A stretch of DNA of 38,514 nt. It comes from an uncultured Bacteroidales bacterium (GTDB lineage Bacteria > Bacteroidota > Bacteroidia > Bacteroidales > P3). Position 1 is the stretch's first letter, and every line of letters starts with the position of its first letter. The notes below the pieces were generated by a model. The model saw nothing but the letters and a program-made list of their open reading frames with translations. It made no database searches and was not told the DNA's origin. Made by a program: the position numbers and the translations under genes. The stretch is taken from positions 1 to 38,514 of the forward strand of contig CAMVMF010000030.1 in NCBI GenBank assembly GCA_947168515.1, read 5' to 3'. Of the stretch, positions 1 through 7,636 are shown piece by piece.

Positions 1-71
1 CCACCTGTTGACAACTCCGTCACAAATGTTGATATCGTACTGATTTTTTAATTTTGCTTGTGTTTGCCCTG

Positions 72-137
72 GGACCATACCTCAAACTACCGGTTAAATG
101 AGACAAGGGTGTCCTTGACTATTGGGACACCCCCAAT
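72..137 (+). repeat. Dispersed hairpin element A, copy 1
   Basis: This stretch recurs, diverged, at 4018-4065 (same strand) and 15056-15118 (opposite strand). The shared core reads GGTTAAATGA, then a purine-rich run, then GGTGTCC. It carries an inverted repeat, GGGTGTCC at 107-114 and GGACACCC at 125-132, that would fold as an 8-bp stem with a 10-base loop. It lies upstream of the TPR gene. A TAnnTTTG-like box (49-56) precedes it with no gene that it clearly serves. The rest of 1-190 shows nothing else I can name. Confidence 0.6.
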
Positions 138-280
138 CAATCGCAAAGCGGAGAATATTGCGCTCTCAAAACAAATGAATAGAGACCACCTTGAATGGAA
201 CTTTGGTTTTTGGGTCTTCAAAACAAAATCGTGAGGAGATGTTGGAGAAACTCAAAAAATCAAAAATTGAAAAAAAATCG

Positions 281-288
281 TATTTTTG
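281..288 (+). promoter_or_regulatory. Possible Bacteroidota -7 box (TATTTTTG)
   Basis: TATTTTTG fits the Bacteroidota -7 consensus TAnnTTTG and is followed by C, as is common. It ends only five bases before the ATG at 293, so a transcript from here would be leaderless or nearly so. No TTG/TTTG -33 element sits at the usual 17-23 base spacing, so the match may be chance in an AT-rich leader. Confidence 0.35.
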
Positions 289-292
289 CAAA

Positions 293-1141
293 ATGAAAAA
301 GAAAAAATCCTCCACCCCCAAAAATAATTTCCGGCAAACAACCATTGCCGACTCGGCACTCAACACCCTCTACACCCAGGCCCGCCAATTCCTCGATGCC
401 GGGCATCTTCCCCAGGCTGCCCACGCCATTCATCGTGCAGCTGCCCTCGCACCCAAAGACCCCGAAATCAGCAAACTCTGCAAACATATCAACGATAAGC
501 TCTATTCCTATTATAGCCAACTCATTCGTCTCCATCCCAATGAACCGCAACACTACCTCGACCGTGGCGAACTCTACCTCCGACAAGGCACCGTAGCCAA
601 AGCCCTTGCCGACTACAACCGCGCTATCGCCCTCCTCACAGACACCATCCAAGAGCACCCTCGCATGAAAAAGCCCTACTTCGACCGTGCCTATGCCTAC
701 AGCACTCTCGAACTCTACACCAAAGCCGTCGACGACTATAGTACACTGCTCCGCCTCTACCCCAACGACCAACCAGCCCGCTTCAACAGAGCCATTGCCT
801 ATTACCGTATGGGCCAATATCCCCTTGCCGTCGACGACCTCACCCATTGCATCCACCTTGCACCAAATGCCGCCTGCTACCAATTCCGTGCCTTCGCTTA
901 CTTCAGCCAAGGCCTATACATCGATGCCATCGACGATTTCACTCGCGTCCTCCATCTTTCCCCCACACTCGACAACAGCGAAATTCTCTACTACCGCGGC
1001 CTCGCCTTCTTCCACACTGGGGCACTTCCCCAAGCACTCGACGACCTTACCCAATGCCTTCCCAACCTCGCCGACAAAGACAACCGCGTCAACGCCTGCC
1101 TAGTCATCGACACTTGCCGCACCCGACTCTCACACAATTGA
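293..1141 (+). CDS. Tetratricopeptide-repeat (TPR) protein
   Basis: A 282-residue protein of tandem TPR units, a helical scaffold for protein-protein contacts; no partner can be named. After a lysine-rich start (MKKKKSS) come about five or six 34-residue units with the usual TPR spacing, for example YLDRGELYLRQG, YFDRAYAYSTLELY, RFNRAIAYYRMGQY, YQFRAFAYFSQGLY and YYRGLAFFHTGAL, each followed by A-DY/DL and a P near the turn. I see no signal peptide, membrane segment or enzymatic domain, so it is probably cytoplasmic. The frame is open upstream to a TTG at 191, but I chose the ATG at 293 because the extension is low-complexity and holds a promoter-like box. The gene stands alone on the plus strand, 60 bases ahead of a glycosyltransferase. 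Family confidence is high; function is unknown. Confidence 0.8.
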   Translation: MKKKKSSTPKNNFRQTTIADSALNTLYTQARQFLDAGHLPQAAHAIHRAAALAPKDPEISKLCKHINDKLYSYYSQLIRLHPNEPQHYLDRGELYLRQGTVAKALADYNRAIALLTDTIQEHPRMKKPYFDRAYAYSTLELYTKAVDDYSTLLRLYPNDQPARFNRAIAYYRMGQYPLAVDDLTHCIHLAPNAACYQFRAFAYFSQGLYIDAIDDFTRVLHLSPTLDNSEILYYRGLAFFHTGALPQALDDLTQCLPNLADKDNRVNACLVIDTCRTRLSHN

Positions 1142-1201
1142 ACCAGTCTTTTCAAATAATAAACTATTTTTCGTTTTTTACAATTTCAAAAATAAATAAT
1201 T

Positions 1202-2269
1202 ATGAGCCAACTTCCGCTAGTGACCATCGCCATACCAGTTTATAACGCCCAGCGTTTTCTTCCCCAGGGTCTTGACACGGTCCGCAACCAAACCTACCAA
1301 AACCTTGAAATCCTTATTGCCGACGATGGATCGTCCGATTCTACCGCAACCCTATTAGACCACCTGGCTGAACAAGACAACCGCATTCGCGTGATACACT
1401 TGCCCCACCAAGGAGTAGGTGCCACCCGCAATGTACTACTGGAAGAAGCCAATGGGGCCTATTTATATTTTTGCGATATTGATGACTATATAGAATCGAA
1501 CTTGGTTGAGGTAAACTTAGCTGCTTTAGAGGAAAAGGAACTTGATGTCTCTTTCTTCGGACTCACTTTCGAATTTAAAGCCACTGGCTTAATTGATTCT
1601 GATGCACCCTCAGAACAAATCATCTATTCAAATGAAGAATTCAAGCAATTCTATTGCAACGTACTAATGAATTCTCCGTATGGATACGGCTATTTACCCA
1701 CCAAATTTTTTCGGATGTCATTCCTTCGCACTCTATTGGAACAAGGTGTCAAATTCGAAAAAATCCCCATGCATGAAGACGAAATCTTTAATCTCGCACT
1801 ATTTAGACACATCACCCGAGCCTGCTCACTCTCACAAACGCTATACCACTATATCATATATTCCAAAGGGAACTCATCCACCACATTCAGACCCAATGCC
1901 TTTGAGTCTTCTATCAGTTTATTCCAACACCGAATAAAACTATATAACGAATGGATCAAAGACAACAAAAAAGTACTTGAATCCTATCGCAAACAATTAC
2001 TCATTGCCGTCAGCTACCCCATCATTAAATACGAATACTACTCTCAGAGTGCCGAGTCGTTTGCACAACACCTCAAAACCATCTCACATATCCTCAACCA
2101 TCCCATAGTTCGAGAATGTGCTGGCCAATGCTATATTCCACTATGCGACCATCCAAATAGTTTTTTCAGCAAACTCATCGACCGAAACTTCTACCGCAAC
2201 CGCCCTCTCATGTTCCTCCTTTCCCGCAACGTCAGGGACCTCTACCGCAAACTCCTAAAAAAACAATAG
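1202..2269 (+). CDS. Glycosyltransferase family 2 (GT-A fold)
   Basis: A 355-residue GT2 enzyme expected to move a sugar from a nucleotide-sugar donor to a lipid-linked or growing glycan acceptor at the inner face of the cytoplasmic membrane. The N-terminal 110 residues show the GT-A signature: VTIAIPVYNAQRFL, then IADDGSSDSTATLL (donor-binding Asp pair), GVGATRN, and FCDIDDYI, which holds the DXD-type metal-binding motif. A further acidic motif, MHEDEIFN, near residue 200 is in the place of the usual ED catalytic-base motif. The C-terminal 150 residues are basic and aromatic and have no clear membrane segment. It is followed after 54 bases by a GT-C-like membrane protein, which suggests one polysaccharide assembly unit. 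Sugar specificity cannot be read from the sequence. Confidence 0.88.
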   Translation: MSQLPLVTIAIPVYNAQRFLPQGLDTVRNQTYQNLEILIADDGSSDSTATLLDHLAEQDNRIRVIHLPHQGVGATRNVLLEEANGAYLYFCDIDDYIESNLVEVNLAALEEKELDVSFFGLTFEFKATGLIDSDAPSEQIIYSNEEFKQFYCNVLMNSPYGYGYLPTKFFRMSFLRTLLEQGVKFEKIPMHEDEIFNLALFRHITRACSLSQTLYHYIIYSKGNSSTTFRPNAFESSISLFQHRIKLYNEWIKDNKKVLESYRKQLLIAVSYPIIKYEYYSQSAESFAQHLKTISHILNHPIVRECAGQCYIPLCDHPNSFFSKLIDRNFYRNRPLMFLLSRNVRDLYRKLLKKQ

Positions 2270-2323
2270 CCCTTACAAACTTCATTCCAATAAAGTATCA
2301 AACCCCATCAAACTATATAAATT

Positions 2324-4006
2324 ATGAGCAAATATCTATTAAAAAACTGGCCTTTTGCATTCATTGCCATCGGACTTATTATCCTAAGCATATTCAACGT
2401 TGCCAACCTCAAATACGGCTTCTTCACCGCTTACGACGAGGCTTACTTCCTCCTCAAACTCAAAGAAGGATACACCCTTAGCAGCATCACTGGCAAATCG
2501 CAATGGAATCTCATTGTAGTCCATTGGTTCCCATACCTAGACCTTACCAGCAAAGTCAACTCTTACCTCGCTTCCAGCATACTTATATGGTTTACCATTC
2601 TGGTCATGACAGCCACTTGTTGTGTCCTCTATGGCAAAAAAAACTTCCTCAAATACTTCGCCATCATCTTCCTATTTTACTATACCGTCAGTATTATCAG
2701 CATGAGTTACATCCCCATGCATGCCGCTGTCGCTTGCTGGGCTCTCTGCTGCTTCATGCTTTTCCTCCATAGTCAGAAAAAATGGGCAAAATACCTCTTC
2801 GCCGCCCTCTGCGGGTTCTTTCTTTGCCTCGACTGTTTCATATACATCCCTGCTGGACTATCCATCCTTGGCTGCACAGCTCTGGCCATCATACTCATCT
2901 ATTGGAAAGACATCAAAACCATGCTCTTCAGCCTCCTCGCAGGAATTGCCGGCATACTCCTCGCCATGGCATACGTACACGTCTTCGTCTGCAACCTCGG
3001 CGACATAATCGACGCCATGCTCTTCACCGCAGGCTATATCGGGAAGAGCGGATACAACTACGACAGTTCCAGCATCGTCAAGCAATACGGCTTCTTCTTC
3101 CGCGACTACATCTTCGTCATCATTGCCTTCACTGGAGCCTACTACCTATCTAAAGCAATAAAAAACAAATACTTCGGCACCATCCTTTACGTTGCACTCC
3201 TACTCATTTACACTCATTACCAAAGCGACCCGTCCGTCGCCCACCCCATGTTCTTCGTAAGCCTCATCCTCATCCCTCTTTTGCAGTCGTCCGAAAAGGC
3301 TCAACGGGGCCATTACCTCAACAAAAACAACATCTGCCTTTTCCTCTACCTACTCATTTTCCCATTCGTGGCCGCCGTCGGCACCAACACCACCCTAGGA
3401 AGCCGCATCTCATGCTTCACCATTGCTTGGCTCTTCCTTTACTTCCAACATGAAAAAGACCAACAAACCAAACAATGGAACCGCGTACTTATCGGTGTCG
3501 TCGCCTTGGCCGCCCTAATGATAGCAAACGAGACCAAAAACCACGACCACTCCAACCAAACCTGCCACTTCACGCAGGGCAATAAATACTTCTCCGAACT
3601 CTACATCACTCCAAAACAAAAAGAATACTTCGACAACGTCTACGACATCCTTGAAAAATACAACTACCAACCCAACAAATCCGTGATTTTCACTGCTCTT
3701 TTTGACTACTGCTGCCTATATGCTTTCGACGCCGTCAATTCTTCCAACTTCCACCAAGTGCAAAACTTCCACTTTTTCGACAAAGAAAAAATGCTCAAAC
3801 CCGATTTCATCTTTCTCTGCCCGTGGGACTCCATTGTCCTAGCTGACGAACTCCGACAAATGCCTTGGGGATGGCCCGAAGATTTCGATGCCTACCACGT
3901 CGGCTCTCCCGAACCCGACGACGCTCCTTGGGTACTATCCCCCTCCCTCGAACAACGCACCCTATACTGCCGCAAGCAATCCGCAGCAGAAGTACCGGCA
4001 CCTTGA
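2324..4006 (+). CDS. Polytopic membrane protein, probable GT-C-type glycosyltransferase
   Basis: A 560-residue protein with roughly ten or eleven hydrophobic segments in its first 400 residues and a soluble tail of about 150 residues. After the first membrane segment (FAFIAIGLIILSIFNVANL) the loop contains AYDEAYFLLK. An acidic pair in the first outer loop is the hallmark of GT-C enzymes, which use polyprenyl-phosphate sugars on the outer side of the membrane. That assignment is inference from topology and this motif; no specific family is recognised. A polysaccharide flippase or polymerase is the main alternative. The soluble tail has FTALFDYCCLYAFDAVNSS and a Trp-rich end (CPWDSIVL, MPWGWPEDF), typical of the outer domain that follows the membrane part in GT-C proteins. 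It probably forms a unit with the GT2 gene upstream. A hairpin at 4031-4061 follows the stop codon. Confidence 0.65.
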   Translation: MSKYLLKNWPFAFIAIGLIILSIFNVANLKYGFFTAYDEAYFLLKLKEGYTLSSITGKSQWNLIVVHWFPYLDLTSKVNSYLASSILIWFTILVMTATCCVLYGKKNFLKYFAIIFLFYYTVSIISMSYIPMHAAVACWALCCFMLFLHSQKKWAKYLFAALCGFFLCLDCFIYIPAGLSILGCTALAIILIYWKDIKTMLFSLLAGIAGILLAMAYVHVFVCNLGDIIDAMLFTAGYIGKSGYNYDSSSIVKQYGFFFRDYIFVIIAFTGAYYLSKAIKNKYFGTILYVALLLIYTHYQSDPSVAHPMFFVSLILIPLLQSSEKAQRGHYLNKNNICLFLYLLIFPFVAAVGTNTTLGSRISCFTIAWLFLYFQHEKDQQTKQWNRVLIGVVALAALMIANETKNHDHSNQTCHFTQGNKYFSELYITPKQKEYFDNVYDILEKYNYQPNKSVIFTALFDYCCLYAFDAVNSSNFHQVQNFHFFDKEKMLKPDFIFLCPWDSIVLADELRQMPWGWPEDFDAYHVGSPEPDDAPWVLSPSLEQRTLYCRKQSAAEVPAP

Positions 4007-4017
4007 TGACACACTGT

Positions 4018-4065
4018 GGTTAAATGAAACGAGGGTGTCCATGAGTTTTTGAGACACCCTCACTC
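4018..4065 (+). repeat. Hairpin element A, copy 2, possible terminator
   Basis: A second copy of the element at 72-137, sharing GGTTAAATGA and GAGGGTGTCC. It starts 11 bases after the stop codon of the membrane protein. The inverted repeat GAGGGTGTC (4031-4039) and GACACCCTC (4053-4061) is a perfect 9-bp stem with a 13-base loop. It is followed by only a few T residues, so it could act as a transcript end but is not a classic terminator. The arms differ from copy 1 in length yet the pairing is kept. Confidence 0.6.
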
Positions 4066-4178
4066 TTTATGCCATAATCCAATCCGCTAACTTTATCCGG
4101 TTCAGGACCATATAAACCAACCACCCTACAATCATGAGCTGAGGACAAGCAGGATATCTACATCAGTTATTATTTACA

Positions 4179-4241
4179 TTACATTTATATTAGATTTAAT
4201 TTATCAAATCCAAGACTAAATTAATGGCAATATAAATGTAA
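4179..4241. repeat. AT-rich 13-bp inverted repeat (dyad)
   Basis: TTACATTTATATT at 4179-4191 is perfectly inverted at 4229-4241, with a second, weaker pair (TTAATTTA and TAAATTAA) inside. A similar AT-rich dyad with arms GTTTATATTA and TAATATAAAC lies at 37916-37964. Both are within 300 bases of a copy of element B. There is no gene here. The stretch 4242-4417 between the dyad and the promoter-like box at 4418 is non-coding and shows nothing I can assign. Confidence 0.5.
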
Positions 4242-4417
4242 TATAAAGACACGAGTAAAACTGGAGTAACGGTGGGGCAAAGTACAGGCCACAAACGTGC
4301 GCTTCTATCCTCTTTTATATTGAGCAGAACGCTGACCACAAAAGCACAGGATAAAGACAGGATAATAGCGAAAGTGAAAGCTGGGCGTTTTTTTCTTTTT
4401 ATATTCCATTTTTTTTG

Positions 4418-4425
4418 TATTTTTG
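4418..4425 (+). promoter_or_regulatory. Possible -7 box (TATTTTTG)
   Basis: TATTTTTG followed by C matches TAnnTTTG. It is on the plus strand and points towards the glycosyltransferase at 4782 through element B copy 1, which would give a leader of about 350 bases. No clear -33 TTG is present at 17-23 bases upstream (the region is T-rich). It is the best promoter candidate for the 4782-7558 pair. Confidence 0.35.
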
Positions 4426-4460
4426 CAGCATAAAAAGCAGCTTTAGTGAACATAAAAAAA

Positions 4461-4621
4461 ATGACTATCCGCATTGCACCGAAGAAGCCTCGGAGAGGCT
4501 TAATCTCAATAACCCCATACAAGAAAATCTCCGATTTTCGCAGTGTGGGGATTGGAATCAACCCCATAAGTGCGTCTCGGAGAGACGCGATTTCATATTT
4601 CGGACGATAGCGGATAATCAT
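4461..4621 (-). repeat. Dispersed element B, copy 1 (161 bp)
   Basis: On the minus strand this matches 38123-38318 almost base for base from ATGATTATCCGC to GCGGATAGTCAT, except that the other copy has about 35 extra bases in the middle. Homology stops abruptly at both ends, and the two ends are imperfect inverted repeats (ATGACTATCCGC against ATGATTATCCGC). Inside are short hairpins, including AGCCTC with GAGGCT and GCGTCTC with GAGACGC. It creates an apparent open frame reading LRDALMGLIPIPTLRKSE, but I treat that as non-coding repeat because the second copy is disrupted in the same frame. A diverged relative is at 17262-17354. Confidence 0.75.
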
Positions 4622-4642
4622 TTAAAAGAATAAGGTATTACA

Positions 4643-4765
4643 ATGGCTAATATTGTGAGCACGATTCTTAAAAACGTTAATAGCCTGACAACCAACAATC
4701 CCACACTGCCGAAGGGGTTGCTGAACGTTGGGTTTTCAAAGCCTTTATCGTTTCACCTTATTTAA
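4643..4765 (+). CDS. Small ORF, 40 residues, doubtful
   Basis: An ATG-started frame (MANIVSTILKNVNSL at the start, ending in SFHLI) lies between element B copy 1 and the GT4 gene, 16 bases before the latter. It has no recognisable domain, signal peptide or membrane segment. It may be a remnant, a leader peptide for the downstream gene, or chance. I list it because the composition is coding-like and it sits where a leader ORF could couple to the next gene. Confidence 0.2.
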   Translation: MANIVSTILKNVNSLTTNNPTLPKGLLNVGFSKPLSFHLI

Positions 4766-4781
4766 TCGTACTTGAAACCCG

Positions 4782-5867
4782 ATGAATACACCCGAAATGA
4801 ATATTCTATATTTGATTGGTAGCCTAGGGAATGGGGGTAAGGAGCAGTTGGTGCGCGATGTGATGGAGATGGGAAAGGAGCTGCCATACAAAGCATGGTG
4901 TGTCTGCCGCAAGAAGCCTGCAGAAGGCCCCAACACCATCTTGCTTCCTTCTGGTAAAGTCATTCGCTTCCTACACCAGTTGCGCAAGATAGTGCGGTCA
5001 AACAAAATAGACCTCATCCATGCCCAAAGTGCATTCGATGCCCTACTGGCCCGTTTAGCCACCGTGGGATTAGGCACACCGGTGGTAGAAACCTTCCATA
5101 GCTATGAATTTGCCACCAATCCTCGTTCCAAATCGATGGAACGCCTTGCTTTCTCCCTTTGCGCCAAATCGATCTTCGTCAGCCAACAGCAGTTGGAACA
5201 TTTTGCTGCCGTACACCATCTGTCCCCCAAGCAACGGAAAAAACAAGCACTGGTGTACAACGGGGTCAATTTTTCACGTTTCCCCCTTACTGAGCATAAG
5301 CCTAACCACCGCCTACGGATGGCTATGGTGGGAAATTTTGTGCCGGAGAAAAACCAATTGTTCATCCTGAACTTTTTAGAGCAACTGAATACAAAAGGTA
5401 TTGATTTCGAATTCCTTTTTATCGGCGAGAAGAAGTCGCAGTTTGCAACCTACTACGACCGGTGTGTGCAATATTGCAAGGAGAAGGGGTTAGACGATAG
5501 GGTACATTTTTTAGGTAAGCGCGACGATGTGCCACAACTGCTGGGACAGTTGGATGCCTTCGTCTACAGCTCGCATAGTGAGACGTTCGGTTTGGCCGTG
5601 GTGGAAGCCATTGCCGTGGGTGTGCCTGTCTTTGTGAACGACTTGCCCGTCTTTAAGGAAATAACCCAAGGAGGGCAACTGGCCACCCTATATGCCACTG
5701 GCGACCTGCAACAACTCAGCGACAAATTTGAGCATTTCTTGCATCACCAGACGGAAACCCTTGCCACTGCTGCGGAGAATGCCTATAGGGTACGTAACAC
5801 CTATTCCATCAAGACGCATGTGGCCAACTTGAATTCTTTATATTCACTAATAATTACAAAACAATGA
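4782..5867 (+). CDS. Glycosyltransferase family 4/1 (GT-B fold)
   Basis: A 361-residue GT-B enzyme for retaining sugar transfer in polysaccharide or glycolipid assembly, acting at the cytoplasmic face of the membrane. The N-terminal acceptor domain begins with MNILYLIGSLGNGGKEQLV, whose Gly-rich loop is typical of the family, and continues through DLIHAQSAFDALLAR and VVETFHSYEF. The C-terminal donor domain starts near residue 180 with RLRMAMVGNFVPEKNQ, then VHFLGKRDDVPQLLGQLDAF, and ends with SHSETFGLAVVEAIAVGVPV, the E-x7-E nucleotide-sugar motif. An internal ATG six codons from the first (4797) would also work as start. The stop overlaps the start of the next gene as ATGA, so the two are translationally coupled. 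Sugar specificity is unknown. Confidence 0.9.
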   Translation: MNTPEMNILYLIGSLGNGGKEQLVRDVMEMGKELPYKAWCVCRKKPAEGPNTILLPSGKVIRFLHQLRKIVRSNKIDLIHAQSAFDALLARLATVGLGTPVVETFHSYEFATNPRSKSMERLAFSLCAKSIFVSQQQLEHFAAVHHLSPKQRKKQALVYNGVNFSRFPLTEHKPNHRLRMAMVGNFVPEKNQLFILNFLEQLNTKGIDFEFLFIGEKKSQFATYYDRCVQYCKEKGLDDRVHFLGKRDDVPQLLGQLDAFVYSSHSETFGLAVVEAIAVGVPVFVNDLPVFKEITQGGQLATLYATGDLQQLSDKFEHFLHHQTETLATAAENAYRVRNTYSIKTHVANLNSLYSLIITKQ

Positions 5868-7558
5868 GTGGTATTTATGGCACACTCCGGCAATACTCTG
5901 ATGAGAATGCCTCGAGAAAAATAGCCCAACTGAAACACCGCGGCCCCGTGCAGGTTTTGGACATGCAGCCAAACACCCCTGCCGTCGTGTTGGACGGTTC
6001 ATTTTACAATCAGTCTGCGGATGTCTTATTGGAACTCTACAGCCGCTATGGCGTAGATTGTTTGCACCAGATCAATGGCGACTTTGCCTTTGTTATTTAC
6101 GACCCCAATGGCCAGCGACTATTTGGTGCCGTAGACCGGGTAGGCTCGAAACCTCTCTATTATTCGCTGGAGAATGGTTTCGAATTTTGCTCGCACCTGC
6201 TGCCCCTATGCATTGGCAACAGTTACTCCGTAGACCCCTATGCACGCCAATGCTACTTCGCCATGCAGTATGTCCCCGCACCCAACAGCATAGTCAAAGA
6301 GGTGCATAAAATGGCGGCCGGAGAGTACTTTATCTACAATCTAGCTGACGGGAGTTTCAGCACCCATAGCTACTGGGACCTGTATGCCAACACGCAGCAA
6401 CGGCAGGCACCCAAAAGCTTTGATGAGGCAGTAAAGGTATGCGAAGAACTGATTGCCGACGCTGTGGAGAAACGTATGGGAGGCGAGCCACAATACGCAC
6501 TCTTCCTCTCTGGTGGCATAGACTCCTCGCTGGTGTCCGCCTATGCACGCCGCTATGCCGACTGCAAGGCCTATTCCGTTAGTTTCAACGAGAGCAACTG
6601 GGACGAAAGCTCCTATTCGTCACAAGTGGCCAAACACCTAGGCATACCCTGCGAAAGACTCCTTTTCTCCTTCCGCGATGCCACCAATATACTCTCCAAC
6701 CTCCAAAACTATTACGACGAGCCAATAGGCGATGCATCCATGCTGCCCACATCATTCTTATGCGAGCAGGTGGGCAGACAGGCCCCAAGGGCGCTCTGTG
6801 GCGACGGCGGCGACGAAGTCTTCTTCGGCTATCCGCGCTACCTGCGTTATGCCAAACGCCAGAAAGTATATAATATTCCTGGTATTTTCCGCAAAACAGC
6901 CGCAGGACTCCTGGACCTCTGCGGCAAGAAACGTGAGGCCCTCTCGCTGCGACTCGACGATGTGCAGACACTTTACATCAACCGCCGCAAATACAACCCT
7001 GCCGAACTCTTTGACGCCCTCAGCATACAGCAGTCTATTCCACAATGCAAGTACCTCTATCAAAACAAAGAGGCCATGCGGGCATTCAACGACTTTGACA
7101 TCAAGACGGTGTTACCCTATGAACTATGTGTGAAAATGGATCGTGCTTCCGTCCGCGGCAACATTGCCACCCAAGCCCCTCTGCTTGACTACCGACTGCT
7201 CGAATACTCCAGAATTATCCCATCCGAGATTCTCTACAAACCCGAAATGGGTCAGAAAAGCATCCTCAGGGAAATTCTTTATCGCGAAGTACCCCATGAG
7301 CTTTTCATGCGCCACAAGCGCGGTTTCGGGGTACCCATAAACGCTTGGTTCCGAGATGGGCTAAAAGAATACCTCGTCGACACCCTTAACGCCGACACAG
7401 CCCAATTGCTGCCAGAATACGATTCAGCCAAGTTGCTGCAAATGCGCGACAGCCACATCAATGCCACAGCCGACTACGCGCCGTTCCTCTGGATGGTGGT
7501 GAACTATATTGAATGGCACCGGTTATTTAGAAAAATGACCGAAGGCCAAGGCCGGTAA
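5864..7558 (+). CDS. Asparagine synthetase B homologue lacking the glutaminase nucleophile
   Basis: A 564-residue relative of class II (Ntn-type) asparagine synthetases. The synthetase half looks intact: the ATP pyrophosphatase loop LFLSGGIDSS near residue 215, LCGDGGDEVFFGYPRY near 315, KMDRAS near 423 and HKRGFGVPINAWF near 485. The glutaminase half is degenerate. The invariant MCGI start is MSGI, so the Cys2 nucleophile is Ser. The stretch between HRGP and the Asn-Gly-Glu-Ile-Tyr-Asn motif is about 35-40 residues shorter than usual, removing the conserved LSIID region. The NGEIYN motif itself reads DGSFYN. Family knowledge says Cys2 is needed to free ammonia from glutamine, so I infer that this enzyme uses free ammonia or an outside source. 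In glycan clusters such homologues amidate uronic acids (WbpS-like), which fits the coupled GT4 gene (ATGA overlap). A true asparagine synthetase is the alternative. Confidence 0.85.
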   Translation: MSGIYGTLRQYSDENASRKIAQLKHRGPVQVLDMQPNTPAVVLDGSFYNQSADVLLELYSRYGVDCLHQINGDFAFVIYDPNGQRLFGAVDRVGSKPLYYSLENGFEFCSHLLPLCIGNSYSVDPYARQCYFAMQYVPAPNSIVKEVHKMAAGEYFIYNLADGSFSTHSYWDLYANTQQRQAPKSFDEAVKVCEELIADAVEKRMGGEPQYALFLSGGIDSSLVSAYARRYADCKAYSVSFNESNWDESSYSSQVAKHLGIPCERLLFSFRDATNILSNLQNYYDEPIGDASMLPTSFLCEQVGRQAPRALCGDGGDEVFFGYPRYLRYAKRQKVYNIPGIFRKTAAGLLDLCGKKREALSLRLDDVQTLYINRRKYNPAELFDALSIQQSIPQCKYLYQNKEAMRAFNDFDIKTVLPYELCVKMDRASVRGNIATQAPLLDYRLLEYSRIIPSEILYKPEMGQKSILREILYREVPHELFMRHKRGFGVPINAWFRDGLKEYLVDTLNADTAQLLPEYDSAKLLQMRDSHINATADYAPFLWMVVNYIEWHRLFRKMTEGQGR

Positions 7559-7599
7559 AGGATGATGCCCTTTGTTGTATCGGCGGATAGCCCGCTATC

Positions 7600-7622
7600 A
7601 TGCTAGACAACTGTCCTAGCAT
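7600..7622. terminator. Hairpin between convergent genes
   Basis: ATGCTAG at 7600-7606 pairs with CTAGCAT at 7616-7622, with partial pairing inside. It stands in the 78-base gap between the converging AsnB homologue and sbcC. A smaller inverted repeat, GATAGC/GCTATC, lies just upstream (7586-7599). There is no long T run on either strand, so function as a bidirectional terminator is inferred from position. Confidence 0.45.
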
Positions 7623-7636
7623 AGGAACCTGTTGGG

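Noticed and set aside
191..292. Upstream extension of the TPR protein from a TTG codon
   Set aside because: Low-complexity Lys/Ser/Glu-rich sequence overlying a promoter-like box; the ATG at 293 is a better start.
4196..4621. Minus-strand frame of 141 codons across element B copy 1 and the AT dyad
   Set aside because: It covers a dispersed repeat whose second copy is disrupted in the same frame, and it runs through promoter-like and AT-rich non-coding sequence.
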